Origin: Gyromitra esculenta | Taxonomy: Eukaryota; Ascomycota; Pezizomycetes; Pezizales; Discinaceae | Direction of reading: 5' to 3' | NCBI GenBank assembly: GCA_038503075.1 | Contig: JBCAML010000004.1 | Location: 331,149-395,148, forward strand | DNA length: 64,000 nt | Part shown: positions 25,444-37,252 of the stretch, one piece after another | How the letters are laid out: every line of letters starts with the position of its first letter | Position numbering within the stretch: position 1 is the stretch's first letter | Notes under the pieces: generated by a model | What the model saw: only the letters and a program-made list of their open reading frames with translations | Databases searched by the model: none | Told to the model about the DNA's origin: nothing | Program-made: the position numbers and the translations under genes

Positions 25444-25896
25444 ATGCCGCTCCTATATCTCCCGAACGAACTTATTTTCCTTATTGCGGAAAACTTACAC
25501 GTACCCGATCTTAATTCCTTCTTACAAACCAATCACCACCTCGCAAATATGCTTACTCCGTTACTACACCGAGCGGCAGTTGCGGACTTAGATGGATGCC
25601 CGGCGCTTCTGTGGGCCCAAAGGACGGCAAACGAACCACTTGTTCGATTGCTGTTAGAGAAGGGTGTTGATGCCAATTCGCAAAAGAGTGGAGTGACGGC
25701 ACTTCTGTATGCAGTGATCCGACTCAGGGAACCGATTATCCGAATGTTACTAGAGAACGGGACCGATGCCAGCGTGATCGATAGGAATGGAAAGACTTCG
25801 TTGCACTGCGCAGTGCTTAGGCTCGGAGAATCTATTGTCCGGCTGCTACTAGGAGGTGGAGAAAGGAGCCTAAATTGCGGCCTTATTAGTCCATAA
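25444..25896 (+). CDS. short F-box and ankyrin-repeat protein (truncated paralogue)
   Basis: A 150-aa relative of the 344-aa protein at 16933. The F-box covers residues 4-45 (YLPNELIFLIAENLHVPDLN, LQTNHHLANMLTPLLHRAAV). About three ankyrin repeats follow (ANEPLVRLLLEKGVDAN, REPIIRMLLENGTDASV, GESIVRLLLGGG). The frame then ends in the unrelated tail ERSLNCGLISP. The start is supported by alignment of the F-box and by an ATG 12 bp after a TATAAAAAAAT stretch; that spacing is too short for a normal TATA box. Loss of the C-terminal repeats suggests truncation or a young frameshift, but a functional short form cannot be excluded. Confidence 0.7.
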   Translation: MPLLYLPNELIFLIAENLHVPDLNSFLQTNHHLANMLTPLLHRAAVADLDGCPALLWAQRTANEPLVRLLLEKGVDANSQKSGVTALLYAVIRLREPIIRMLLENGTDASVIDRNGKTSLHCAVLRLGESIVRLLLGGGERSLNCGLISP

Positions 25897-27305
25897 CGGA
25901 GACTTATGGGAGTTCGTGGGTTGGTGTATTGATTTTATGGCGCGCAAAAGTTTTAGTACCTTGTTTTATTTATGTTGTTGTTATTTTTCTATGTTGGGCG
26001 TAAAGATTTGTTTTTGGTCGTGGGAGAGGGATGAAAAATAATGGAAGGACACGGTGATTTTACATAACAGCGAGTGAGACATTATGTTTTTTGTTTTTTG
26101 TTTTGAATGTAGGCTGCCCTGTCGCAATCCGAGGACATAAAATTCCACTAGAAATCTCGTTAATCCTTGTTCTAATTGCTGTGGTCGTCCCTCATCAATT
26201 CTCCTCGCCCTCTCCGGCTATATCTCAAACGTTTGTTTTTGTCTCGCTATTAACTCTTCTAAGTTCTATTATCTGCCCTTCTATAGTGAGAGCCATATAT
26301 ATATAAGATCCCGCAAAATATCAATCCTCGCGCTGTTAAACGAGCCGTTCTTCCGGGGTACAAGCCAAGGGGTTTCTACTACGATAAGAATAAATTAGTC
26401 GCGCCCCAGGGGGCAGCGAAAAAGCAAGATATAATACATAGGGTAGATGTTGGCTAATTGTTTTCTTCTGAAATTGCACGTGCGCACGTCAAATTATGGA
26501 CCATTATGGCGGGTATCGGAATAATATTTGAGCAGTTATTTAGTTGGCACAAAACTAATCTCCAACATTAAGGTTGACAGGCAGCGTTTCATATCTATTT
26601 TTGTTCATTTATATGTTCTAGAAGTGTGATATAATACTTGTGATTGGGGCTGGGTCTAGGAGCTAGCTACTAAATTTGAAACGTCTGGGGAAGGACTTCG
26701 CTGCCACACACGCAATTGAGCTTGAGCCCGTCGCTTAACTACATGTAACTACTACTTGCAAAGCCCAAAAGTTGACGGGTGGCTATAGCGCTGGATAGGT
26801 AAGGTAGATGGCCATACTGTAATAATTTCAAGAATAGTAACCTTGGTGTCACTTCTTTAGGATGATCACAGGCCTCTTTGTAATTTCTGTGAGAAGTAAT
26901 TGTCGCTGTGACTGGGTCCATATACTCGTGCTAGGTTATAATGTTTGGACGGCAGACAAAAGCCCGTCAGCGCGTACCCCTGGGAGTGGATGAGTAGGTT
27001 TTGATTGTGTAGGTATACCTGTGCATGCGGTTCTATACACTGGTGAGAATAGCAAACTAGTCGGTCACATCTTCAAACTACGCGAGTTTCTAACAAATCC
27101 CTTCATCTGTATTCAAGATAGGGGTTAAACGGGAAGGTAGCCGTAAATTGAAGCATGGTCGCCTACTGAATCAGATGTGGGCTTTGTCATTCCTCTTGAA
27201 CTCCAACTTGTCACGGTTGGGTTCTGATTTCCACTCTTTTAGGATCAGGCTTCGCATATCAGGACCCTAAAATACAGTGAAAACTAACAGCCAAGACTCT
27301 CAGCC
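25897..27305. other. intergenic region
   Basis: AT-rich, with one TACATGTA palindrome at 26740 in the context TTAACTACATGTAACTA. No gene is seen. The right end is the 3' flank of the oxalate decarboxylase. Confidence 0.5.
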
Positions 27306-28876
27306 CTAAGGTTGTGCAGCCACAACGAATGATTTCTCCTTCGACAACCCCATCAATGTCTCATCGCTTAAACGCAAAGTATCCTGTATCCAACGTCAGC
27401 CAAGCGTACTCCATAAATACATGTATCACTATGAACATACCTGTACGACTTGTGGCGGTGTCAACGCCATCCATTGCCCTAAGCTTATATCTTGAAACTG
27501 TGGCGCTTTCAATACTTCCAACAGAACTACATCTTCATCCCCGATATTCTCAATGTAGTGTCCTTGGTCAACAAGGATATACCCAACGTCGCCCGCAGCA
27601 TAGTCAAATGTTCGTGCGGAATCCGGGGCGTCGAAGACCGTGATACGGGCTCGACCAGAGATAAAGAAGTTCCACTCATCCGAGTTAGGATGCTTGAACG
27701 GATGCTGCGTTAGCTGGCTAAGTAGACATTCCCAGGAGAGCTTAGATCACCCAGTGCAATTCTCTCATAGCTCCTGGCTTGATAGTTACTAGCGCCGCGG
27801 CGATATTTTCACTCGCCCCAAAAGTTCCCGAATCTACAATCTTCACACTCCCGCCCGGCACCTCCATCGCTTCCTGCTCCGAAAAGTGATAGCTGAAGGT
27901 CTTCTGGCTCGGGATTCTCCCATACGGACTCGTCACATTGTTACTCCTCACATCCGGTGCTGCAGGTGTGCCGTTGAATATATATAGTTGCTCTTTCGGA
28001 ATGTTATCAAATGCACTTTGCGGCACGCCGAAATTCTTTGATAGGACTTCACGAGGAGTGTGGGAGAACCACTCAGTGATAAGAAACGTCTCATCTTCAG
28101 AGAAAGCACCATCGTCAAAGACGAGAAGGAACTCGCAGCCGTTCTCGAGAGCTTGGATGGAATGTGGAAGGCCTGAAGGGAAGTACCAAAGGTCGCCCTC
28201 TGAGACATCGTCAATGAAATTACGGCCGTGAGAGTCGATTGCAGATATCCGAGCGCTACCGTTGAAGACGTATGCCCACTCGTTTGCACTATGCCCTGTA
28301 CACACCCCAAACGGTTTCGTCAGTTACCTATTTAGGATTTTGGACGACTTCAATCATACAGTGCAGCTCCCGATACGCATTCGGCTTTAATCTCATGTCC
28401 ACTCCTGCCATTTCCTTGGCTGCAGGCAATACAGCCACATTCTGCTGCCGCGCCCAACCAGCTTCCGTCATCCTGTTTGAGCTCAACCCCATTGGCCATT
28501 TACTCTGCTGCACATCACCTTTATCTGTTGATGGTCTTGCCAATGTATCCGGGTTTTGCTGATCATATGCTGAGTTATGTGGGCCAGGATCAGAGGCACC
28601 CAGAACGCCACGGATGGGTTGTGGGTTAGGGATAGAGAGGAAATTGAGGGACGGATCGCCATTCGAATTTGAGTTCTGGCCTGGAACTAGAGCGACGCCA
28701 ATGTTGGTGTTTTGTGTGGGTTTAGCCTCTGAGGGAGAATAGCCTCCTAGTGATGAAGTGGCGAAGAGCTTCCCAGAGGTTGAGATTGTTCGAGTAGCAT
28801 ATCGATTGAGGGGTGGAGCTGGAATGCCAGAGGCCAGTTCAAACAGTAAAAATAACGAAAAATACTTTGACTGCAT
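27306..28876 (-). CDS. oxdC: secreted bicupin oxalate decarboxylase
   Basis: Mn-dependent bicupin that converts oxalate to formate and CO2, predicted extracellular. Exons are 28876-28360, 28295-27751, 27692-27441 and 27383-27306; introns of 64, 58 and 57 bp join in frame to give 463 aa. The N-terminus MQSKYFSLFLLFELASGIPA is a signal peptide. Cupin 1 has the metal motif RELHWHSANEWAYVFNG, formed across intron 1, and GDLWYFPSGLPHSIQ. Cupin 2 has RELHWHPNSDEWNFF, formed across intron 2, and GHYIENIGDEDVVLLEV. Intron 2 must use an AAG acceptor, because the nearer CAG is only 2 nt from the CTAAC branch point and would insert four extra residues between the metal ligands. SEWF-like lid residues appear as LITEWFSHTP. 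Intron 3 contains one TACATGTA. A TGACGTCA site lies about 380 bp upstream. Confidence 0.93.
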
Positions 28877-29254
28877 CGGAAAGCTGGGTTTTTTTTGCTT
28901 TTTGTTACTAGAGTGTCAAATACATGCCGGCTGAAAACTTAGAGGAATCTCTTCAGCTTATAGGGTAGTGAATCTCGACTATCACTACTACTATGCTCCG
29001 AGGGCCGCGGAGACATTAGATTCCCGTTTTCAGCGAGCTTGAGGTGAAAGCTCACTTAGATGGTTGCAATACCATAGGTACGTGTGTCCCAAAGCCTCGA
29101 TACTCTTCAATTCTTGTATGCCTTCGGGGTAAAAATGGTTGTGTCTTTTTTTTTTCTTTGATATCAATGGAACACCCCTGAGGTTGATCGTGAAAGTCAC
29201 TGGAGATGTCATGATGGGATGACGTGCAGTGATCATCAACGCGGTGCATGCCTG

Positions 29255-29262
29255 TGACGTCA
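29255..29262. promoter_or_regulatory. CRE/ATF-type site upstream of oxalate decarboxylase
   Basis: Perfect TGACGTCA about 380 bp before the oxdC start; an imperfect TGACGTGC lies about 35 bp further upstream at 29219. It is consistent with bZIP control, but only motif and position support it. Confidence 0.4.
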
Positions 29263-29366
29263 TGGCAACTCCCACCGAAATCGTCTGTCTTGGATATGCG
29301 AACATAAAATTTCATGTACTCCTTTGTCCAATTCCGGCGGCCCCTTACGTCGAAAAATTGAATATC

Positions 29367-29464
29367 CACACTGCCGACATAAAATATCTCAAGTGTTGAT
29401 GTGTTTTAATAAGCGATGTACGAGATATTCTCGCCACGTATAAGGTTCTGATGTCGGCGGTGTG
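29367..29464. repeat. nested inverted-repeat element
   Basis: The outer arms CACACTGCCGACAT (29367-29380) and ATGTCGGCGGTGTG (29451-29464) pair at 13 of 14 positions. The inner arms ATATCTC (29384-29390) and GAGATAT (29422-29428) pair perfectly. This could be a MITE relic or a structured transcript; no ORF lies inside. Confidence 0.5.
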
Positions 29465-32168
29465 AGTGCAGGTGGGTGTTCACAGATTGACGGATAAATA
29501 CAAGCATAGATCCGTTAGTGCGAAAATGGAGGAAATCTTGTTAGTTTTGTCGTGGTTTCAAACTTGTTTTGAAATCCCTTCGTCGGAGTTAGATTCTGCT
29601 CAATTAAGCGCGCGAGTTAATCCTTTGTCAATTATTAAATCTAAAGAAATCCACAAAACACGGTGTACGGATTTATCCAATTGCTAAGGAGGTTAATTGA
29701 GTTGATAGTAGGACTTGAATCATCGAAGCATCATTAGTGTGTTTCGTTTTGAAAATCTCGATTGAAAGCAGCGAGTGATTTTACATGATAATGCGCCCCA
29801 AACTATCAAAAAATTACTGCACAGAATTTTCTTCACCCCCCCTCTCTTCCAAGAAACCCTACCAATCAATCTGGAATCTAGCCTCATCCCCGTATTCTTT
29901 ATGCACACCCTATCTCCCCATTCTAGTCCAACCAGAGATTTTAGCAATAGTCTAATCTAACCACAAAACCCCACCCTATTTTCAAAGCAAAACTTTTTTT
30001 TTCTCCTAGTCGGTCAGTCTGATAGGTAAGATATCAGATTTAGCACATTTTATAAGCCTAACAGACTGCTGAGATTGGTTGTTCCGGGAGCACCGTATCA
30101 TCTCGCGTTTCATGAACACGTCTGGGCCGGACAAGATTGAAATGCCCGAATGAGAAATATCCGCATCGAGGGGACGGGAAGCGTTTTTCGGCATCTGATA
30201 ACAGAAACTCTGGGGGAGGAAAAACTGTCTATGACCAATTGTAATCCACCTAGTTCGGCGTGTGTTTGTTAGATGTAAGATAATACGGCCGCCTTAACTA
30301 CGGTTGGGCAGAGGAGTAAGTGTACGTATGCCCGCTGATATCACACATGCTGTGCTTTCCCTTACGTCCTCGAAAAGAAAAAAGCAGGGCCTATCGCTAT
30401 TTTATATCGAAGTTGACTTTAAATTACACGTGGTTGTGGAATATCTTTTCAGCTCTGCCAATGCATAGATACGCTTTATAAGCTTACTAATTAAGAGCAC
30501 TACCTACATAGCATAAATGTTTGCGCCTCCGTTAACGCCACAATAAGCTCTTGATTACTCATCCGCCGCTTGAATTAGGATCCAAGTAATATAATGTCTC
30601 GCGGTTTCTCGTTAGCGCTCATTCCTTCCGGGTGGTTTTCGTTCACTAGTAACTACATGTAAGTATTTACTGTCTCCTGACATCTAACACAGCCATCCAT
30701 CAGTTTCCACAGATGTCATAAAAGTCAGGAGAGAGAAGGGAAGCCTCGAATAGTACGACCTCATAGGTCTTTAATTTCCCTTTACGCCTGCACTCTCTTG
30801 TCTTGTTCGCCGTTGGTCAAGTCTGGCAAACGCTGCAGATCACGGGTAAATAATTGCGAGTGACATGAAGTGATGTGAAGCCACGAACACGCCACGGGGA
30901 AGCATGGCAGGGAGAACGTGAAGAAAGAGGGTCAAACGATCCTGACCCCTCTCTTCTTCTTTCTTGAAAACACCCCGGCATAGCCGGTTCTGCCTGATAG
31001 GTCTGCTTTCCTGTGAGACTGGGATGTTGGAAGTCCTCGATATAATTTTTTTCGGCAGTGACAGTCACTCAGGATGTGATTTGAAGACCAAAAAAAAAAA
31101 GCGATATGTGCAGTTTGGCGATATGATGATGTATGTCTCGCATGAAAGTGAGCCGGCATATGATTGCGCGTCGGCAAAAGCACAATGAAACCTGGAAGTA
31201 ATCCATCACATCTGCGACCCAGCGGGGCCTGATCTTCCAGATCCTCAGCCTCCGAATCTGCGCACTCGCTGTACAACAGCCCTTTCGGTGTTCTCCGCCT
31301 GTAACGGTTTGTTTCTCTTGCAGGAGCGCACCGTATACGATAGTAGTTCCTTCCTCTTTTTCTTTTTTACTAGCGGTGCTTTCCTGTAGCACAGTCGTCC
31401 TAAACAGACCTGTTTCTTTCAAAGTCGTCTCACTCTTCCCAACCGGGCCAGCAGCTCCATTGGTGTTTCCAATAGGCTTGGCTACCGCTGACTCGTGGGC
31501 AGGGCGACTGGCAGGTAACCCATGCGCAGCATCCTAATCCGGAACGAATCACGACATACATGTATGTACCCCACACTTGAACGCACACAAATCTAACCGC
31601 CAGAGTGCCCCGCCTGGTAAAAAAGAAAAAGAGCTACCTGGAGCCACCACCAACACGAGCAGATACAATCTTGCTCATACCTATGTAGGTGAGTCGAATA
31701 AAGCTGACAAAATAAAAGAGAAAGAGGAAGAGATGTATGTATATGCTCATGTCAAAGAATTGACAGTGTTTGGTTCTTTTGGAAACAGCAGCAGCCCCCC
31801 AGAGGCCCATTAAAAAAACTTTTGTAGGTGAAAAAAAACCAAAAAACCTCCTTCGCGAACGATGGAAATGAAGAAAAATATTGCACGATCGAAGCGAAGG
31901 GCAATGAAGTAAGTGCAGAAGAGAGAAAAGGAAAGAAAAAAATCAAAGTCCTCCAACGCCTCTATAAATCAAAAACTTTTCGTCCCTATGTCCCTATACC
32001 CTATTTACCCTCAACTTTAAACCCATGTAATTTTATCCCTCGTTCTCTATTCCTACATGTCCCCGCTCGCCTGCCCATTCCGAACCCAACAGCCAGCCTG
32101 GTAATTCGCAATCGATATAAGGTGTTTGCCCGGCAAGATTTATAGACGAGCGGATTCTTACATCCAGC

Positions 32169-32660
32169 TTAAACCGCCGTAAACCACATCGAGACACCAC
32201 GGATTGGAGGCCGGTAATTAGGACGGCATTGCTGTTGTTGTTGCTGCTGCTCCTTAATCTCCTTTCGTGGAGGTGATGCGCGAAGAGTAACCTCGGCAAT
32301 TCTCGGAATCGGGTTCTCGCGGACCGCAACCCTCCGCGGAGGAGTTTTCGGCGTCATCGACGCGTCTTGTATGGGGGCAGAGTCGAACGGGACATAGTAG
32401 GTTGATGTCCTCGCGGACTTGCCAGGCTTGGGCTTCGCAGCTTCAAGCTCGGCTGGTGTGTAGATGACTTCGTTTTGGAGAGGAGACTTTTTAGGAGCCA
32501 ATTTGCGAGTTTCTCGGTAGGATTTGAGGTTTTTTTCAGGGCCCTTGTCATGCTGATCAATGTATTTTGAGTGTGGCATGGGGAAAGCAAGGGAGCGAAA
32601 GTCAGGGTTGGCAGCGGCATGCTTGATTAACGCCCAGCGGTAGATGTCGCGTGCAACCAT
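32169..32660 (-). CDS. small basic orphan protein
   Basis: Single-exon ORF of 163 aa, not recognised. The N-terminus MVARDIYRWALIKHAAANPD is followed by FRSLAFPMPHSKYID. The rest is Lys/Pro/Arg-rich, with a seven-Gln run at about 137-143 encoded mostly by CAG/CAA and the end RPPIRGVSMWFTAV. No membrane segment is present. The protein is strongly basic and probably disordered after residue 40. Upstream DNA (32675-32720) is a GA-rich tract typical of some fungal core promoters. The even, amino-acid-like composition and clean ATG favour a real gene; a function cannot be assigned. Confidence 0.6.
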   Translation of the reverse strand: MVARDIYRWALIKHAAANPDFRSLAFPMPHSKYIDQHDKGPEKNLKSYRETRKLAPKKSPLQNEVIYTPAELEAAKPKPGKSARTSTYYVPFDSAPIQDASMTPKTPPRRVAVRENPIPRIAEVTLRASPPRKEIKEQQQQQQQCRPNYRPPIRGVSMWFTAV

Positions 32661-35600
32661 GTTTGCTCCTTCGCAAGAAAGGGGGTGAAGGGAGGGGGAG
32701 AGAGAGGGGGAGAGAGGATGTTTGGGGGGGTGGAGGTCTGCGTCGAAACGTGTCCTAAGATGGTTGAGGTGTGGAATGGAATGCGGGGGATGGGGAAGTT
32801 GAAGACCAAGGGAAGGGGGGGCTTAAGTACATGTAGGGCTAGAGAGAAAAAAATTTGCGTTCGCATAAGAGCCGCCTGGCTGATCCCAGCGGCCCAGTTT
32901 ACTATTCTGGGGGCAAGAGCCCGCATCCATAATAACCGTCGGGTTCTAAATAACATGAAAGCGATCCCTGTGCTGCCGGATGCAGAGAGGGTGGTAAGCT
33001 TACCTCAGTCGCCCTGGGTCTCTCGCCGTTTGATCAATTCGTGTAAATGTAAATATCCTCGAGCGAGTGCCCTCCTGTCCGCCTGTCTTGCAAGTAAGCA
33101 GAATGCCACAGCGCCAAGCCTGTCCGAGTGAGCGGCGATGCCCCGTAGAGTGCAGTGGCTTTAATGCAGCCCCCTGCCCCAAGCATCTCGTCGCTAATGT
33201 CGCTTCCGGCTGCGAGCCCTGACGAGAAGGAGCTCGCGTGACTGCTCGGCTGGATTCTAAAGCCCGCGGATCGAAATCGCTGTTTGCCGCCACCTTGCGG
33301 ACGTTTGCGCGAATTGTTTACCACTCGAAATTATCAACGCCCGCTCCCCCCGAATGCCGGGTAACCCCTTCACGTTCTCCCAAAACTTTAATCCAACGTC
33401 ACTCCGCCACTACGAACCGAACCGGCTGAAACTAAAATCCCCCAATCGTCCTCGGTGCCGTTCTGCGCGGGTCCTCCCCCGAGTAAACCAGTCACCCTGA
33501 TCCACCAACTCGCCGATGCAGCGAATCTGTAGTGGAAGCAGGCCAGGAAGCAGGCCCCCGTAACGCCGTGACCGGGGTGTGGGTGATGGCACAGTCACCT
33601 ACAGTCATTTTCCTGTTTAAAAAAAACTGGCAGGCATGGGGTCCGAAACTATTAAGCTGTGTCATTTCTGAGATACCTAGATTTATGGTGGCACCGGCGT
33701 ACCAGGAAGTCGAGGCGGGCGTGATGACCGTACACACAAGGTGCATGAGATTTGTTCAAGAACATTTTTGGGTCTTCACACTATTGGTCTACTAATTAAG
33801 AACCAGGAAACCACAAGTGCTTCAAGGCGGAAGAGATGTACACAATACATACCGCGATCGAGTCCTCCATGCGGCACTCAAGGACTACAGGTATATGTAC
33901 ATGTATTTAGCCACAATCCAAAACCCCTCTTGCCACCTTTAATACGTGGCTGGTTAACTACCGAATGGCTATCGCTATTTCATCCAAATGCCCGTCGAGT
34001 GACTGGCCTATTTGTTTGGAGTTTCCAGGTTTCTATGCATTGAGGATTTGGACGAATGCCGTGGAATCGTCGGGAAAGTCTCCCACGAGGCAGGCTTGAC
34101 TGAGTAGGGTATCTGATTGGGGGTCTTGAGACCGAACGAGGTCCATCTAATTTCCCAACCACCTAGTAAAAGTTGGCGGTTTGTTTGTTCAACTGGTACC
34201 GTGCATGATCAATGACTGGTGCTTTAGCCGGGATCGCCCGCTTTACTGATTACTTATATTCATCCCTGTAGACTCGACCTTAAAATTTAGTTTCATGTGC
34301 ATGGTTCATGGTATGCGGTTTCTTGTGGGGCTCGTGTTAAATGCAGATTTATTATAAATATAATAAATGAGGTGTCACTTGCAGCAGGTATGGATTATGC
34401 TGGTTGTGATGAATGTGACACTGTGAATATAATTGTGTCACGCTATCACATCAGGTCACGTCATTTTGTCTGAATGTTACAAGCTGCAACGCAAGTTTAC
34501 GAGAAACCACGGAACTTAACCGCCCATCAGGAGTGATTACTGTCAGTTCTTGTGGCAGTCATTTTCATGCTGCTATTTGATTTCAGACGTGATATCAAAA
34601 GCCACACCTTTTGTGTTTGTCACGGTAGTACATGTAGTTAATTGGTGGCCTGAACATCGTTATGCACAAGTTTGAGGATGACATTTTCGTCATCGCTGCG
34701 TTAGATACCTCTTAAGTGAATTTGTTTTTCTTGCCTATACAGACTTGTGTGACTTATTTCACGGAGTTCACCAGTGTGAGTGTTACCGTCAATTGAACGT
34801 TAGTCCAAGTTCGTCTCAGCTGGCGTTTTGGTAGGCCTTATCTTGCTGAGCTTGTCGTTTCTGAATATACTACTATATGTTAGAGGGGGGAGAAACAGAA
34901 GGCGAAATCTAGGAGGACTCGGAGTAATTAAAACGGGAGCTCTTCATGTTTTCCTACACTATCATTTCCTGGTTGATATCGGTTTAGCTCTAGCACGTTA
35001 TGATACTTCCCCCACCATTTTATGTGATATACGGAGCGTGCATGATCGCCCAAGGGAGGAAAAAAGAATTTGGATATGTCGATCGGAAGATCTAGCGAGC
35101 AAAGAAACGAGAGAATCGGAGCGAAGTCCGAAAAAGCATACTGAGAAATGAGAAATGTACTTTCCCGATAGTGAGACTGGTCCCTAGGAAGCCTAACACG
35201 GGTGAAACAGCAGTGATAGTGGCTGCCCAGTATAGCCCCGAGTGACACTGCATGGAGCAGGCACGTATTACCAAGCATGCCTCGTCAAGGGATCCAATTC
35301 CGTCTCTGTCTGTTAGAGTTAAGGCTTCACAATATACGGCTATGCACCCTGCCCTGCCCTATACCTACCCTATACCTACCCTATACCTAGCAGTACAGGA
35401 TTCATAGGCCACGGCCAACAGTCACTGGGTGCACCGCCACACAGATCCATTGACCCTAACCCCACATGAGATTCATGCGCCTCATTTTGACAACCTCCAC
35501 TGTGTCCGAACGAGAATCTATGACTGGCTGTTAGCAAGTGCCTTCCAAAAAAAAAACTACAACTCGGGGACCATACTATTGATACAGAAATATATTCGGT

Positions 35601-35781
35601 GACAGTCCTGATAATATAAATCTGCTGGCAGGGGTGAGTCATAGAATTCTATTGTCGTGGGCAGCAATCGCAGCTTGTACCTTCTGGAACTTTCTCTGCT
35701 CATTCTGACCTGTCAGTTTTTTTTTATCATAAAATACTATTTTCATCTATCTTTTACAAGACACTTATCGGTATCGTTATA
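32661..35781. other. 3.1-kb intergenic region
   Basis: Holds TACATGTA sites at 32828, 33898 and 34629 and three 11-bp tandem units at 35358-35390. The first 850 bp is relatively GC-rich, but its ORFs on both strands look random. No gene is seen. Confidence 0.45.
35358..35390. repeat. 11-bp tandem repeat, three copies
   Basis: Unit CCTATACCTAC repeated three times; the last copy ends in G. Non-coding. Confidence 0.8.
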
Positions 35782-37252
35782 ATGACGCATAACACAAGGG
35801 CGTCTGCAATGACGCACAACACGAGGGCTTCTGCAAAACAGAACCAGAAGCGGAAGCGGGAGACTGCTCCTGAATCTGAAGGAGGCCGCTCTCACATCGT
35901 CATCGTCAAGGAAAAAAGAATACGGTGACAACTCCCTTTTTTCCCCCCTGCAAATTATGATATGTACACTTAAGCTGACCTTTCGTTTGATACTAAAGCA
36001 GAAAGAGCTCGCAAACTTCTTGCACCGCTGTTGGTGTCGATATTCACAACAAGCAGTTGGCCAAGGCCTCCCCTTCCAAGGAACCAGTGCACGAGCCGGA
36101 AGTTCGTAATAATACCTTTGAGATTGTCATCTTCAAACAGATCGAGGTATGTAGTATGTACTTTCTTAGCGTGATTATTGATCTTTTCTTTTACATATCT
36201 GAGGATTCCGTCATCCTTTCATCTTGTATCGGTTCTTAAACAATTCTGTCGTTCTGCTTCGGATTTCGTTTTTTCTCGAATCTTTTGAATCCTTCACAGT
36301 TTGATATTGCCTGAAGCTGACTTACTCACTAGTCCGATCCAATTGCCATTGCCTTCCAGCAACAGTTGGACCAGTTGCCCCCGCCAGCGGTCAGATTGGT
36401 TGTGGGTTCTGGGAATCTGGCATTGCTCCCGGTAGGGTTCGAGTTTGTTGACTGTTTAAGGCTGGGTAAAGGTGCTGCCCCTTTTGATCAAAAGATCTTA
36501 ATGAACTGCTCTTGCACGCCAGGAAAATCTTCGTGTAACGACGCGGAAAAGTGTGGCTGCCTTGGTGAACGTGGGGAGGTCGCCTACAGCCGCCCTGGTA
36601 TCTTGAAGAGAGGCCACAGCAGTAAAGAGGGGATTGTAGAATGCAATCAAAGATGCATCTGCGATCTCAACTGTCAAAACCGTGTTGTGCAGCGTGGTCG
36701 GATGATTCCTTTGGAGGTTTTTTGGCTTGGTACTAAAGGGTGGGGTGAGTAGGGAATTCCCCATTCTTGCTTACTAGAATGCGAGTCTTTATGGCGGAGG
36801 CTAATGTTTATCAAGGACTCCGTTGTCCCATAAAACTTCCTAGGGGTATTCTGATCGAAAAGTACCCTGGAGAAGTCATCGGGCCCAGAGAATCATCTCG
36901 CCGTGCAGTGCTCAACGCTAAGAAGGGCACTACCTATCTTTTGAAACTCGATAAGTTTGAGAATCCGCGTGCTCAATATAATGCAATCGATGGAGAGCAC
37001 ATTGGTGGAATAGCGCGCTTCATCAATCACTCCTGCAACCCAAACCTCACGGCTTACGCAGTCATCTCCGACCGCCTTGACGCTAAAGTTTATGATATCG
37101 CGTTTTTCACAAATAAGGCCCTTGACGCTGGCGAAGAACTCACATACAACTATGCGGAGCGCTTGGATCCGGAGTATGTTGCAATTCAGAATGTCCCGGA
37201 GGGGGAGAAATGTTCATGTTGGTCGGAGTTTTGTAGAGGACGTATCATCTAA
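35782..37252 (+). CDS. dim-5: SUV39/DIM-5-type histone H3K9 methyltransferase
   Basis: SET-domain lysine methyltransferase expected to methylate histone H3 Lys9 in heterochromatin. Exons are 35782-35924, 36002-36146, 36333-36744 and 36816-37252, giving 378 aa. I prefer the acceptor at 36332 because a CTGAC branch point sits just before it; 36359 is in frame too and would remove nine residues. Exon 1 opens with a perfect protein duplication, MTHNTRASA twice. The pre-SET region (about 150-215) has nine cysteines in the zinc-cluster pattern (CSCTPGKSSCNDAEKCGC, then CNQRCICDLNC). SET motifs are GWGLRCPIKLPRG (formed across intron 3), RFINHSCNPNL and EELTYNY. The post-SET is CSCWSEFCRG. No chromodomain is present, as in DIM-5 and unlike Clr4. 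Confidence 0.9.

Larger units (their letters stand above)
28877..32168. other. 3.3-kb intergenic region
   Basis: Contains a CRE palindrome (29255-29262), a nested inverted repeat (29367-29464) and TACATGTA sites at 30654 and 31557. Minus-strand reading near 31070-31490 is weakly protein-like in shifting frames (charged, Lys/Glu-rich), but I could not assemble a gene. Confidence 0.45.

Noticed and set aside
30932..31490. Possible coding exons on the minus strand
   Set aside because: Charged, protein-like reading occurs in different frames, but no consistent donor/acceptor set joins them.
32975..33480. GC-rich stretch with overlapping ORFs on both strands
   Set aside because: ORFs of about 90-148 aa on both strands have random composition and none carries a motif.
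35348..35390. Telomere-like CCCTA-rich repeat
   Set aside because: The unit is CCTATACCTAC, not the TTAGGG/CCCTAA type, and only three copies exist. It is treated as a small tandem repeat.
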